Shown in pieces: positions 52,455 to 64,000 of a stretch of 64,000 bases of DNA. Numbering within the stretch: the first letter of the stretch is position 1; each line of letters begins with the position of its first letter. Below the pieces are notes generated by a model. The model saw nothing but the letters and a program-made list of their open reading frames with translations, had not been told where the DNA came from and made no database searches. The stretch is from Utricularia gibba (lineage: Eukaryota > Streptophyta > Magnoliopsida > Lamiales > Lentibulariaceae): the NCBI GenBank assembly GCA_002189035.1, contig NEEC01000013.1:1240001-1304000 (forward strand), written 5' to 3'. Position numbers and translations under genes: made by a program.

Positions 52455-53876
52455 TCACAAGAAACTCGAAGTTCCTGCGTGATCATGGTGCAACAGCTTC
52501 TGTGCAATTTGATCTCTTGTTCTCATGGCGATCACAGATCTCACGGGGTTCTCTTCAATCATCTCATCATCAACAAAGCTGGCGTTTGTGGTTTCGTAAT
52601 CCAGTTCATCGTTTCTCATCTCGCAGATATTGTGGAGTATGCAGCATGCGCCGATTATCAGCGGCAAGTCCTGAAGTTTCATCTCTGTTCTCTTCTGTAA
52701 GCAGCGCCACCGTGCTTTCATCCGCCAAAATGACTCCTTCGCGATCGCCTGAACCCCTTCGATTTTCTTGTTGTAAGCATGTTGACTCCACGAAAGGCCA
52801 CGGTTGGTGTAGGGAACAAGGAGCCAGTCTCTTAGAGCGTGCCCTGAGTTCCCAACAACCCATGAATCTTTCAAAAGACCTCTACTTGCTCCCTGATAAA
52901 GAGATGATTTTTCGAGAACTTGATCATCGGACAAGGAACCCGGCCAACCGACACTTATGTCGGTGAAAATCCCATTTGGATCAACGACTCCTTGAACTGT
53001 AACCGTGTAAGAAGGCTTGCGGTTTCTCTCTGTGTGGCGCTTGTTGAAATAGGAATCCACATTACTCTTGGGAGCGATGATGGGAATATGGGTTGTGTGC
53101 ATTGCTCCTGAAACATTTGGGATACCTGAAATGGACTCAAACTTCCTCGTCACCTCCAACATTTTCTCTTCATCAGGCCATTTTAAGAACTTGGGCATCA
53201 GAATTGTTCTTATAGCTGTTGAAACCTCGAGAACAAGCTTATGACAGGTAGAGATTCCCAATCCAAATCGTTTCGAGACCTCCCGGAGAGCTGACCCCGT
53301 TGCTAATCTCCAAATACAGACGGCCACGCGTTGCCGGACCGGGATAGCTGATCGGAGCATGGTGTCCTTTTTCGTGACTGCAGATTCAAGTTCATTGCAA
53401 ATCATATTGAATGTTGCTTTGCTCATTCCAAATCCCTTTTTGAACTCCGAATCTGGGAAATATGGACTATCAACTTGCTCCCACCACGCTTTCGATCGGT
53501 TTTTCACCCACACACGCCGCTGCGTGGCTCCTCCGCCACCGCCGGATTCACCGGAGGTTGTTGTCGTAGCATCCTCATCGAATCGGGTCCGTTTCATCGG
53601 CCGCGAGTCGACCAATTCGGTGAAATTACCACTCCCAAACTCGCTCTGCTCTTGCATCTTCTCAATTCCACTCCCCCCATTCAAGCCCAACGAGGGCTCT
53701 TCCTGACTCATCTCCAAATTCCCATCAAACCCCAAGAACGCAGACAAAAACTCCATCACAGACGACGAGTCCTCCTCAAACCCAGAAAAATCCCGCTCTC
53801 TGGCACCAGAAAAAGCAGCGGTGTAGTCGGTCTCCGACCAGTTGAACTCATCAAAAAAGGACGACGAGACTTCCAT
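52455..53876 (-). CDS. Domesticated PIF/Harbinger transposase-like nuclease (HARBI1/ALP1 relative)
   Basis: 473 residues, intronless. The acidic N-terminal third (SSSFFDEFNWSETDY) is not conserved in transposases. A helix-turn-helix-like segment follows (RQRVAVCIWRLATGSALREVSKRFGLGISTCHKLV), then a DDE_4-type core: SGIPNVSGAMHTTHIPI, VQGVVDPNGIFTDISVGWPGS, SDDQVLEKS, VGNSGHALRDWLLVPY, KESFWRMKARWRCLQKR, LPLIIGACCILHNICEMRN. Where active Harbinger enzymes have Asp in GA-I-D-G-T-H this protein has His, so catalysis is probably lost. The intact long frame and lack of terminal inverted repeats argue for a host gene like Arabidopsis At5g12010 (recalled, not aligned). The start is the ATG at 53876; the upstream in-frame codon at 53888 is TTG. 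Confidence 0.9.
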   Translation of the reverse strand: MEVSSSFFDEFNWSETDYTAAFSGARERDFSGFEEDSSSVMEFLSAFLGFDGNLEMSQEEPSLGLNGGSGIEKMQEQSEFGSGNFTELVDSRPMKRTRFDEDATTTTSGESGGGGGATQRRVWVKNRSKAWWEQVDSPYFPDSEFKKGFGMSKATFNMICNELESAVTKKDTMLRSAIPVRQRVAVCIWRLATGSALREVSKRFGLGISTCHKLVLEVSTAIRTILMPKFLKWPDEEKMLEVTRKFESISGIPNVSGAMHTTHIPIIAPKSNVDSYFNKRHTERNRKPSYTVTVQGVVDPNGIFTDISVGWPGSLSDDQVLEKSSLYQGASRGLLKDSWVVGNSGHALRDWLLVPYTNRGLSWSQHAYNKKIEGVQAIAKESFWRMKARWRCLQKRTEMKLQDLPLIIGACCILHNICEMRNDELDYETTNASFVDDEMIEENPVRSVIAMRTRDQIAQKLLHHDHAGTSSFL

Positions 53877-55658
53877 GGATTGAACCAACGGGAAGATAAG
53901 AAAAAGGGGCCGAGACCAAGGTTTATATAATCCCAGACGAAACCCATTCCAGGAAACGCGTATGACGCTTCCGAGGAAGATGCCCGGAAACTACCGCAGC
54001 CGAAGTAAGTGACGAGATAGCAACCGACGCACGAATTTAAAATTGAATACTATTTTTTTTTTTTTTCAACGCGTTGGGCCCCGCCAAGGGAAGATGGCCC
54101 GAAAATGCTCTTTTGGACGTATGTTAATTATGTTAATTGAATTTAATAAAATCTATAAAAATAATTAAATTGATTTTAAGAAAATATTCATTCTCATTAT
54201 TATAAATATTAGTTTATTGTTTGATGAAAATTCCAAACTCCGTTATCTGTTTTACATCTACTAATTTTCAAATAGTTTGAAAACTATATTCTAATTTCGA
54301 GAATTAAAATCAATGGATACGAGTTCGAAAATCATTACCTACAGTCACAAAATGGTAAAGCACCAATACCTTATATAAAATTTCTAAATTTACAATTAAA
54401 ATATTTATATATCAATTTAATTGATTGATAATATCCATCACAATAATATGATTTAAAATATATCATGAAATAATAGGATTTCATTCATTTCTAAATATTA
54501 AGAAAATTATTATATTTGATCAATAATATAATGTAAATGTTTGAAAACTAAGTTACATCCTAATCCTATATGAGTTGAGTTTTCAAAATAGGGAAAACTG
54601 CATGAATAGTTCTCACTGTTTATTAAAATAATATAATTGATTTTTAAAATATTATTGCTTATTCCCATTATTTAGAAATCGAAAAAAATCTATATTTGTT
54701 ATTTTAAAATTAATCCCACCCTTTAGATAAATAGTTGATTAAAATATTTCTTATTGAATTCCACAATAATAAAATTAATCATTCATCATTAACACATTAT
54801 TGAACATTGTATGTAATGCATATCAATGAAATTAGGATAATAATTATGATTTGATTATGTGGATCAATTTAGTTTTTTTGGAAAATAGTTTGAGATATAT
54901 GATGTCAATTTATTTTGAGAACGAATTAAATATACTATTTTCTTTAAATAATAGAAATCGATTATGTTGAGTATTCAAATAAGTAGAACTTATTATTCTA
55001 TTAGAACTACTTAATATAAATTAAGTATAACTAGTTATAATTAAAGAACAAATTATAGGTGTGTAATACTATGATGCACTAATTCCCCAGTTTAATAAAA
55101 ATTTACGTACTCAATACACGAATTCACAAATATATATAAATTAAAGTTATGTTATTCATTAATGTTAATCTTAATATTAGATTTCTTTTTTCAAATATTG
55201 ATTAATATGATATTTAAATATTTACATATTGATTTATTATTTTATTATTAATAATTAAATTTAAATTTTCATATATCAAGTTAATTATTTTTATTATATA
55301 ATTTTTTTTTAAAAAAACTAAATTTTAATAAATAATTTTTACTTTAAATACGCATATATCGTATCCATGTATCCCCAAATCTGTGAACGCACACTTGCAT
55401 CATAGTGTGTACAATAATAATAATAATAATAATAATAATACGATTTTCTTTAAATTAGAAACTATGTAATTGCATCAATTTACAGTGAAACATTTCCAGC
55501 TGTGTTTCTTAAAGAATGAAAAAAAAAAAGACTTCCGGTGTCCGGTAAAGTCAAAGTAACGTGTTTGACTATTGACTATTGACATTTGACAATGAGGATT
55601 TTTCTAACATTCTTCGCGATAACGAAGTTGCAGACAAACGACGCAGTAAAGGTTGCTC
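53877..55658. other. Long AT-rich intergenic region
   Basis: 53877-54030 is the promoter side of the transposase-like gene. 54060-55640 is very AT-rich with no gene I can support. An (AAT)n microsatellite of about 9-10 units sits at 55412-55440. Direct TTGACTATTGAC sequences near 55565-55580 contain W-box cores (TTGAC), too weak to assign. Confidence 0.5.
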
Positions 55659-58600
55659 TTACATGTCTTTTCTCCATTCCTGAATGGCTGAGTGGAGCAC
55701 ACGGTTCGCAATGAGAGTCTTGTGTGGCAGCTTCTGCTTGGTAACCGGTGAAACATCATACATTTGAAGCCACATTCGGATCGCCTCGTGCTCGTAGGTA
55801 AAACCGTCGGCTGCTATGTGGGGATTGTCCATGATTTCCTGCATTTCAGCGTTTCAGTAAATGATGAGCACTGCATGAAATGTAATGGGCTGTTGCTTCC
55901 AGTGATTGTGATTACCCGGAGAATTGGACAGTAGAACTGTAGAGGAGGGTGGCCTGGCTTCCCAGTAGTTGAAGCAAACGAATCGGCGAACCCGGCTAGC
56001 CTTTTGAGGACAGGGAGGACTTCTGATTCAAGGTCCGGCCGGTCTCTGCATCTGAGTTGGCAGCATCTCAAGGCGAGGCGCGCGAGTTCCTCGGCTTCAG
56101 GTAGAGGCCAACCTGCTACTGCTTTGTCAAGCACATTTGGAAAGGTGCCTCTGTTCTTTATGGCATTTTCGAACTGAGCTATAAGGCCATTGGGATGTCG
56201 AGAAGCTAGCAGCTGGAGTGTTATCACACCGAAGGAGTAAAGATCCGATTTGGGTCGAAGAGTTCCGGTTCTGGAATACTCGGGATCCATGTAGCAGAAG
56301 GTGCCTGATATCACGGAGTCCCTGAACTCTGTGATATAGTCAGGAACAACATCAGAGAGGATTTTTGCTAAGCCAACATCTCCGATCTTGGCCTTGAAAT
56401 GTTTATCGAGGAGGATGTTTCCAGGCTTCAGATCACGATGAACGATAGGCTCTTGCTTCGAATGATGCAGAAAGGCTAGCCCACAACCTACCTCAAAAGC
56501 TATCTTGAATCTGAGAGGCCAGGGCAAAGGACCCTTGTCGTTCCTGCGAAGGAGATGATCTTCAAGGCTACCGTTTTCCATAAATTCATACACTAGACCA
56601 CCAATTTCAGGGCAGGCACCCAGAAGAGACAGAATGTAAGGATGGTGCAACTGGCTCAGGACTTCTACCTGCATGGGAATTGCATTGGATAAGTTTCATG
56701 GAACACATTGGATCATGAGAATTCTAAAAATATGACTTCCATATAATCTTTGTGTAAGTTCATGTATGCTTCTCATGGCAAAGCTAGCTACTGTATGCAT
56801 AGAAAAAGCATTTGCTTGGGTTTAAAGGAAAAAGAGAGATTGCCAAGTTCGAACCTCCTTTAGAAACTCATCCTTTTTCTTGGATGCGTCAGAATGAAGC
56901 ACTTTGATAGCTACTGTGGTGCAATCAATGGATCCCTTGTACACTTTACCATACGCCCCTTCGCCAATAATGCTACGCTCAGAAAAGGAATCAGTTGCCT
57001 TCTCTATGTCCTCTCTGGTGTACTTTCTATACCTTTTATCAGAAGAAAACAGCGCTTCAACAATTTTCTTTTTTTCTAGTGATTCAATTTCTGCTTTCAG
57101 TTCAGCCAGATGCCTTTCATTTCTTTCCTTTTCCAGAATTTCTTTTGCTCTTTCGACTTCTTTCTGGGCTTCCACATACTTCTCCCTGGCTTCAGCTGCA
57201 ATTTTCCTGAACATTTCTTCTCTTCTTTGTGCAGCCTGTACTTTTTCTGCTTCTTGGATGCATTCAGAAGAAAGCAAGTCCACCTGTAGGCAGTAGTAAT
57301 GTCTAGTTTCACTCAAATAAAAAATTACTACCAATTCCAGCACCTTACCTTGCTTTGTGCGTGCACTAACTCTTCACAAGCTTGATTATAGAGTTCTTGT
57401 GTACTCGCCAACTCTTGCCGCAGTTGCTCTATTTCAGATACAGTCCCTGACTGCAAATCAGCAAGAACAAAAGCATTCAAGACTAAAAACTTGATAAAGG
57501 CAAGGCCGTCAAGAGCGTTTAACTTACTTGCTCCATGCTTGTTGAAGAGAAAGACTGGGATCCTCTATTTTTTGAGGCTGGAGACGCACTCTTCTTGCAG
57601 TCAGGACTACCTATTTTCTCAGAAGCCTCACTGGAACACATTGGGGAGCTCGGTGCTTGTGCCTGAGGATCTGTATAACCATCACCTGGGATAAACTTAT
57701 CACTGAAAGCAGAGAATGAACCGGAGCCAAGATCTTGTTGATGCCATGACCGAGTGTCATTATCACCATCTGGTAAAGTGGAAACAAATTTACAATGTCA
57801 TCACACTAAATATATCAAGAAATTTAAACATCGCCATACCATTCCTTGTCCCAGGGGAGCTGGATGAGTTCAGTATGAGCTTATTTCCAGAAATCACATA
57901 GACAGTGCAGGTATCTGGCGCATTTTTTAGAACAACTGATGGCACCTCTGAATCCCGTGGCTTCCTGAAAACAAGTTGTCGGTTTGAAATCCGGTTCTAA
58001 ACACAGAAAAACTGGAGCTCCACAAAATCTTGTAACTCTACCTTGAAAAATAGTTAGAAGAGCCAAGAACCAAACTGCTTGTTCTTGAATAAGCCACGTA
58101 CTTTAGCAACACCGATGCAATATCGCATCCTTCCAGTACAACAACTCTAATCTAGACTGGTGAGCATGACATAAGGTCCAGAAATAGGCACAATCATGAA
58201 GCTACAGTGATTCTATTAGTTTCTCCCTTTCAAAATTACATCACCAGAAGAAAGAACTAAAGAGTCCCTAACTGTAAGCGTTAAGTTTCCTACCTTTACT
58301 TTCCTGTACTTATACTTGAAAGCTAAAAGCTTTTCCTCGCACTGTTTCCTGATATCTTGAACATACATTTGGGCCACCTTCGAGTCTATCTCTTTGAATG
58401 AAATAGTACCACCGGCTGTTGATTACCATTAAACATGAATAATCAAACGCCCCAAGATATTAACTATTTGAATCTAACACAACAGATCTTCAAATCAACG
58501 ACTTTCACTCTTCATCTACGAAGTCAACGATGCAGCACCCACGAACACCATCGTTGCGGGAGATTAAGAAATTCAGAAAAAATTAATCTTTGAAAAGAAG

Positions 58601-58788
58601 AGCTCACAGGGAGTAGGAACGGAGACGATCGGAGACATAACATGAACGAGAATCAGACGAGAGGATTCTTTGATCAAATTATCGACAGCCCATCTCACCG
58701 CCCTCTGGGTCCCTCTCCCTTCCGTGCTTTTCACTGCCACCGCGACGTCCACCTTCTCTGTGACCGGAACAACGGCGCCGTCGCTCAT
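55659..58788 (-). CDS. USP-kinase-U-box protein (RLCK-IX / PUB51-52-like)
   Basis: Predicted cytoplasmic receptor-like kinase fused to a U-box E3 ligase. Nine exons (minus): 58788-58608, 58415-58294, 58151-58042, 57964-57840, 57769-57528, 57450-57349, 57283-56855, 56668-55916, 55838-55659; 747 residues, all phases consistent. N-terminal universal-stress domain (VDVAVAVKSTEGRGTQRAVRWAVDNL, LVHVMSP, VLEGCDIASVLLKY, GSSNYFSR). A long coiled coil of E/K/A-rich helices spans most of exon 7. Kinase: IGEGAYGKVYKG, AIKVLH, VHRDLKPGNILLD, KIGDVGLAK (Val in place of Phe in DFG), GTFCYMDPEY. The C-terminal U-box FYCPILREIMDNPHIAADGFTYEHEAIRMW ends near the C-terminus. Domain order is diagnostic; the substrate is unknown. 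Confidence 0.94.
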
Positions 58789-59069
58789 CTCGCCAGCAAG
58801 AAGAAGGTGGCTGATAGTTGTTTCTCGTTGCAGTGTGGATGCACCTTACTACCAAACAAGTTCCAGTCTTTTTTCTTTTGAAGGAAAATGGATATATTTC
58901 TTTTTATTGTATTTTTTTATTTTAATCCCACGGTAAGATAATTCGCAATAGAGCCGCCGCCGCCGCCATAGCCCAAGATAGCGACGCGCATGCCCTTTCT
59001 GTGGGAGGGAATCCCCACACGGATTTGAAGAGTTGATCAAAACATTCCAATTGTGGGGATTCGCGGTGG
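58789..59069. promoter_or_regulatory. Short bidirectional promoter between U-box kinase and TRB gene
   Basis: Only 281 bp separate the two divergent start codons. The right half carries a GCC-repeat leader (about 58951-58966). Shared regulation is inferred from spacing alone. Confidence 0.5.
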
Positions 59070-60857
59070 ATGGGGAATCCGAAGCAAAAATGGACATCCG
59101 AGGAGGAGGAGGCCCTCCGCGCCGGCGTCGCCAAGCACGGCGCTGGAAAGTGGAAGAACATCCAGAAAGACCCCGAGTTCAACCACTTTCTCTTTGCCCG
59201 CTCCAATATTGATCTCAAGGTACAATTTCTTGGCTCCTGGGGAATGAGATTCAAGCGTCAATGATGGGTTTGTAGAGGTTTTTGAACCTTCAGTTTTGTT
59301 TCGAATGTTTCTGTGAAATTCAAGAGATATCAACGTGTATGGATTGGAAACATTGAGGAAAATAATCTGATTTTAAAAAAAAGTAACGTGTATGGATTGA
59401 AGTTCCTGTCAGAAATGAACGATCCCTGGCTGGTCGTGTGCAGGATAAATGGAGGAATTTGAGTGTTGCTAGTGGCCAAGGGCAGAGAGACAAGTCAAAA
59501 GCACATAAGGCAAAGGCCAATGCTGCTGAAGCTCCTGCGATTCCAGCGCCGGCTCCACAGATCTCTACTTCGGTTGCTGCAATGCCACTCAATGCCTCAG
59601 GTGATGCTCTAGCACAAGAAGCACCAAGGTCATTTCCTGAAGGGAATAATACTGCCAAGTAGGTTACGCATTCACTTGCCTAGAGGTTTTTTTTTTCTCA
59701 TTTGTTGTGGCAAGATTCGTAAGTATGAATTAATGCTCTTTTCCTTACTATCTCTCAGATACAATGCAGTTATATACGAGGCACTGACTTCTCTGAACGA
59801 GGAAAATGGTGCTGAATGTAGTGCGATTGCTGCCTTTATTGAGGTTTGTTTTTATCTCAGCCTCCAGTGAAATCATATGTCATGACGGTTCGCATTTGAT
59901 AGTTTTCTAACCGAACATAAAAATGTTCTGGTCTTCTCATGAATAACTGGAGATGTGTTACCTGGGAACAGTCATTGTGTCCTGATAATGGTTTCTATTT
60001 GCGAAGATATTCGACTTCCTCACTTGAGTGAGTGTCATGCTGTGTGATTCTCAATAAGCTAATAAGCATAGCATTCACTTTGATGCTAATTTGCAAAACT
60101 ATTTGATCTGACAAGGCGGGAGGGTAACTCTCTTACGCTATTTGGTTTCTCGTTCAGCAAAAGCAAGAGGTGCCTCCAAATTTCAAAAGACTGTTAAGCT
60201 CTAAACTGAGGAGGCTCGTGCAGCAGAACAAACTCGAAAAGGTCAGTCTTAAGTTTTACTAGTTGAATTCGAGTTTTTTTGGTAGAGTGATTATCTGCAC
60301 TTCAATGACATGATGGACTCTCAAGCATGAGCAAATGCAATGTTGAACTTCAGGTGCAAACTAATAGCTATAGGCTGAAAAGAGATACAGGGAACTCGAG
60401 AAGCATATCTATGGCACCAAGTGAGCCTCTGCCTCAGCAAGTTCCGACTGGATACTCCCTCCAAGCCATAGGAGGCCACAACGAGGAGACAACTGAACAC
60501 GCAGCAATTTCTGCAGCCCACAGAATCGCAGAAGCTGAAAACAAATCCTTCGTGGCAGCAGAGGCCACCAAAGAGGCAGAGAGGGTTTCCCGCATGGCTG
60601 ATGACCAGAACGTGCTCTTTGCATTCTGTATAGAATGTCTAAAACAAAGTAATTTGTCTCAAAATCTCTTATGCATACCCCTTTCTCAATGTTTTCTTGG
60701 TAGATGGCGATCCATATGCAATTTCATCTGCTTTTCCAGGCACCCATGGAGATGTTCTGCTCAGGTTATAACTGAAAACAGTTGGCTGTGCAGCAGCAGC
60801 ATCAGCAGAAGCAGCTGGTGGGGGAAGACAGCAACGTTTGATGTTTCTGAAATGTGA
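59070..60857 (+). CDS. Telomere repeat-binding factor (TRB / single-Myb-histone family)
   Basis: Nuclear DNA-binding protein. Exons 59070-59219, 59444-59658, 59759-59843, 60158-60241 and 60354 onward. N-terminal telobox Myb: KQKWTSEEEEALRAGVAKHGAGKWKNI with the hallmark NIDLKDKWRNL spanning exons 1-2. Central linker-histone (GH1) domain: YNAVIYEALTSLNEENGAECSAIAAFIEQKQEVPPNFKRLLSSKLRRLVQQNKLEKV. A C-terminal Ala/Glu coiled coil follows (AAISAAHRIAEAENKSF...TKEAERVSRMADDQN). In these proteins the Myb recognises telomeric repeats or telo-box promoters. The C-terminus is uncertain: the last exon stays open to 60857, but splicing from about 60627 to 60740 (T|GTATAG to TTTTCCAG) would give a shorter end. 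Confidence 0.88.
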
Positions 60858-61471
60858 ATCTTCTGAGTGGTGGGTTGTAGATAGCCTCCAAGGGGTGTTG
60901 TCTTCCAATGTTCTTCTGGTGTTCGTTTAGAATATTCTATGATATTAGCGAAATCCCGAAATTATTTTCTTCTTATTATTATTAAAATCAGATTGGGGAT
61001 AGAAGCTACTTTTTAACCCTAACCCGACCCGTTTCCAACATTGCCCGCTACATTTGGTTCTTAGTGAATCAGTTGAAACGTGAGAGCTCTGTTCGGAAAA
61101 GTTACGGTTTTTGTCTTCGAAACGAACTAGAAAGTTTAGGGTTACCGGAATTTCCTACTTTTCTAGCTTCCGAGGAGTAAGGGCGGCGGATTTTTGTTTT
61201 CTAGAACTCCTATCTCAACGCTATTTTGGTTGGCGCGGGTCTTGAAGGTGTTAATCTGTTATTCTTGAACGTGATCTCCGATCTGGACCATATTGTGCTT
61301 CTTCCTTGCTGTTGGTGGCCAGGTTTATGCTTATTCTTCAGGTCGGACTTAAATGCTTCAAAAGAATACACGGCAATCGCTTCAATGCTGTGTATTAGAT
61401 AGCAATTCTTGTATTAAAGTCTCTACGTTGCTGCAAAATTTGTTTTTTTCATGCTGTGTTTAGGCTTTTTT
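60858..61471. other. Intergenic and leader of the uL18 gene
   Basis: Includes AACCCTAACCCGACCCG (from about 61016), telo-box-like and frequent upstream of ribosomal protein genes. No further gene seen. Confidence 0.5.
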
Positions 61472-62124
61472 ATGATGCTGCGATTTGGGGTTCGAAGGTT
61501 GAGCCGTAACGCCAGTGGAGGATGTGAAATAAGGCCATTTCTACAATACAGCGGTTTCCACTCTGCGAAGGTGCATTTTCTGTAGTCGTTACTATTTTGT
61601 TTCTTTCCTTTGGTTTTTTTTTCTTTCTATTGCTCTGGTTGTTTTCAACCTGCTACTCTGTATTGCTGCAGCTTTCTCTATCTCCAAGAAGCTTCTTTGG
61701 TGTTGAAGATTTTCTCGATGATGAAAACAGCCGCCCATACACATACCAGAAAGGGAAGAAGTCCAAGAATCCAGGGAAACATGTGTCGTTCAAGCAAAGA
61801 ACAGAAGCTTTCATGGAGCCATTTACTCTAGATGTCTTCATCTCGAAGCGTTTTGTCTCTGCTTCAATCACCCACAGAGTAACTTGCAAACAGGTTGCTG
61901 TTGCTGGAACTAACTCTAAGGACATCAAGGCTGTGCTGAAATCCAGATCAGATATACCAGCGTGTTTGGCTGTTGGTCGGTTCTTGGCTGATCGGGCTAG
62001 AGAAGCGGATGTTTATACCGCTGTTTATACTCCGAGGAAAACAGACAAGTTTGAAGGTAAAATTAGAGCGGTTGTCCAGTCCCTTATTGACAATGGTATT
62101 GATGTGAAAATTTATCTTGATTGA
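61472..62124 (+). CDS. Ribosomal L18p/L5e-family (uL18) protein, probably mitochondrial
   Basis: 183 residues from exons 61472-61570 and 61672-62124. Exon 1 encodes an Arg/Ser-rich amphipathic presequence (MMLRFGVRRLSRNAS) typical of mitochondrial targeting. Exon 2 has the uL18 fold: FTLDVFISKRFVSASITHRVTCKQVAVAGTNS, ACLAVGRFLADRAREADVYTAVYTPRK, KFEGKIRAVVQSLIDNGIDVKIYLD. The spliced join (HSAK|LSLSPRSFF) keeps frame. It likely binds 5S rRNA in the organellar large subunit; organelle assignment is inferred. The reading into the upstream intron (from 61597) is not used. Confidence 0.85.
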
Positions 62125-62430
62125 AGGGGGTTTCAGCTCCTTCCTGCTGTAGTTTAAACCTCAGGTAGGGTGGTTGTCATTTGCCTCTATTTTAGAGAAG
62201 ATACAGATAAATGTCTGTGATATTGCCTGGAAAAATATAAGAGAGAGCAGTCACTGAAATTATTTACCCTTTCACGTAATTTGAGTTACAAATACATGTA
62301 AAAATATGAAGAATGTATTCCAAAGAAAAGCAAGCTTATTAGGCACTGGCAGCCCCTGAGTGCTTCCGAGGTTCAGAATGTAAGAATGGAATGAATGATC
62401 TTCTACTTCAGATTTGAAGTTTGTAAGATG
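62125..62430. other. Convergent 3' flanks of uL18 and IQM
   Basis: 306 bp containing both expected 3' UTRs; no gene seen. Confidence 0.5.
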
Positions 62431-64000
62431 TCAAGCAGCAGTTGCTGTGTGGTTAACAGCGTCTATGGACTCGGTGGAGACGGGGGTTCTTGGGCTGGGA
62501 AGCCCCATGCCGGCAACATTAGGAGACAGTCGATGCTTGGGGCTCGGCCGGGGCGATGGAATGGGGCCGTAGTTAAAGAAATGCCCGTTGGACACTCGTG
62601 GTGAATAACGAACCTGTTCCAGTGCTCTGAGCTGCAGCTCTGTAGGATATTCACGGACGCATCCGATGCGAGGACCGGCACCGGTGCTCCACTTCCGGGA
62701 CATACGTCTGGTGAAACTAAAGATGGTAGCCTCTTCAGGTTTCAGAGATGGGATTTCCAGTTCACTAGCTGAACCCTTTTCTCCATTGTCATGGATTTCA
62801 GGAGTTGCAGCTCCCTCGACGATGCTGACATCGGCATCACTGATCTCTGGAGTGTCTTCTTGAGCGCTGTATCTCTGATAAGAAGGAAGATTGATCGGAA
62901 AATGCCCATTACTCATACGGTTCCAGTGATTGACTACAACTGGTCATACCTTTACTGAAGTAAGATCAATTGAGTGCTCCTCGAGGAAGATGAGAAACTC
63001 ATTGAAGTTCTCCTCTGTGGGGAGATAATGACCGCTGTATGGCCAAATAGCCTGTTTCAAAAGTTAACAATTTTTCGTCAGTCTTCAAGCCAGTGCAGAC
63101 CGGAAAACTGCAAAAACTCTACCTTTAAAACCCCATCATTGACCATCAGTCTTCCAGCAGCTGTGATGGCACCACCGGCGAGGAAACTGGAGTGCTGGAA
63201 CTGCCCCTTTTTCTTCTGCCCCACGTACAAGTTCCTGGTAGTGCTGAGAACGAATATCCATTTGGTTCCCTCAACGGAGTTCACCAAAGCACCACTTTGC
63301 TTGTACACAAGTTTCCCCTCTTCAATCACAACTTCATATGATTCTCTTTCTTTCTGCCAAAAAAGTGGTCTTGTGTTTAGCGTTACAGTGAATCAGGAGC
63401 TGAAAAGCATACTTGTGAAGACTCACCGGTCCTAAATACTTGATGCATTGTTGCTGCAACTTTGTCCTTGGGCACTCCTCCAGATTCACCTCCTTTCCAT
63501 CACCAATGTCCAACCTACAAATCCAATCAAAAGAGTCAGGATGAGGCACAGAGAAACTATGTATCAGTCAGCAATGGTTATTGTTGTCTAACCAATAAAA
63601 GAAAGGCTGTACGCTTTCGCTGGTAGACCATACATCATAATAGAGATGCAAGTTATGTCCATACCGGTGGCGTGGGTCAATCTGCAGCAGATTGTGTGCA
63701 TATCAGGGTAAAAGCATCCTAAGGTTTTCAGAATAAAGTCATCGCAGAGCAACTTACTGCCTCAAGCCAGTGTCTTAGAGCCAGTTTTTGGGCTTTCTCA
63801 TCCTTGGACAGGCCCTTCCCAACCTGAAAGGTGTTTCATTTTAAGAACTCGCACAGAAGAATGGACAGAAGTATGCTTATGGATCCTGTGCATCAGACCT
63901 TGGCGACCCTTTTTCGGGCTCTGGACCACCTGGAAGCAGCAGTTTCTGGTTTCTCGACATCAAAGAACAATATTGAGCTCATCTTAAGAGCTGCAAAGTC
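62431..64000 (-). CDS. IQM-family calmodulin-binding protein, 3' part
   Basis: Plant IQ-motif (IQM1-like) protein; the start and the IQ motif lie beyond the right edge. Exons (minus): 64000-63899, 63823-63758, 63681-63593, 63514-63427, 63353-63123, 63051-62950, 62874-62431. Landmarks: [173 protein letters not shown], and the C-terminal [18 protein letters not shown] with SPRPSPK. The last intron (62949-62875) was chosen because reading through it meets an immediate TGA. Its acceptor CTTCCTTCTTATCAG is strong and restores SVK|RYSAQED. Confidence 0.93.

Noticed and set aside
62944-62946. In-frame TGA in the IQM gene as a nonsense mutation
   Set aside because: It lies inside a 75-bp GT-AG intron with a strong acceptor; splicing restores the conserved VK|R junction.

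Overview
The window is plant nuclear DNA, from an angiosperm; I cannot name the lineage. The coding genes have short GT-AG introns and AT-rich intergenic DNA. Families diagnostic for land plants are present: a class C (Cys-rich) G-gamma subunit, a USP-kinase-U-box protein, a single-Myb-histone (TRB) protein, an IQM calmodulin-binding protein, a CCX exchanger and SBT1 subtilases. Degenerate Ty1-copia elements and a nuclear tRNA-Gly(UCC) gene fit this.

Layout. 0-2 kb: 3' end of methylthioribose-1-phosphate isomerase (+) converging on a complete three-exon RPS29/uS14 gene (-). 2.7-8.3 kb: two tandem intronless cation/calcium exchanger genes, the second carrying two one-base lesions. 10.6-12.1 kb: a five-exon class C G-gamma gene with a tandem-repeat Cys-rich tail. 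12.3-46.5 kb: a repeat-rich block organised as three diverged tandem units. Each derives from the order G-gamma 3' end - subtilase relic - SBT1-type subtilase - tRNA-Gly - PRMT10-like relic - VIP3/SKI8 3' end. Unit 1 keeps the real G-gamma gene and the intact tRNA, and unit 3 keeps the intact subtilase and the real VIP3 gene. Between units lie truncated VIP3 3' ends, in one place fused to a truncated G-gamma exon. Two Ty1-copia elements with target-site duplications, plus an older rearranged copia relic shared by units 2 and 3, interrupt the block.

47-64 kb is gene-dense and mostly housekeeping: CFIm25-like polyadenylation factor (+), NDR-type AGC kinase (-), domesticated Harbinger transposase-like gene (-), U-box kinase (-) head-to-head with a TRB telomere-binding-like gene (+), mitochondrial-type uL18 (+), and an IQM gene (-) running off the right edge.

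The genes do not form an operon or pathway. The recurring theme is local duplication (exchangers, subtilases, tRNA, relics) followed by decay. Six reading-frame breaks in unrelated genes are all single-base shortfalls at or beside short G/C runs, so sequencing error must be excluded before the affected genes are called dead. Exon coordinates are inferred by eye from splice-site consensus and family conservation; no alignments were run.
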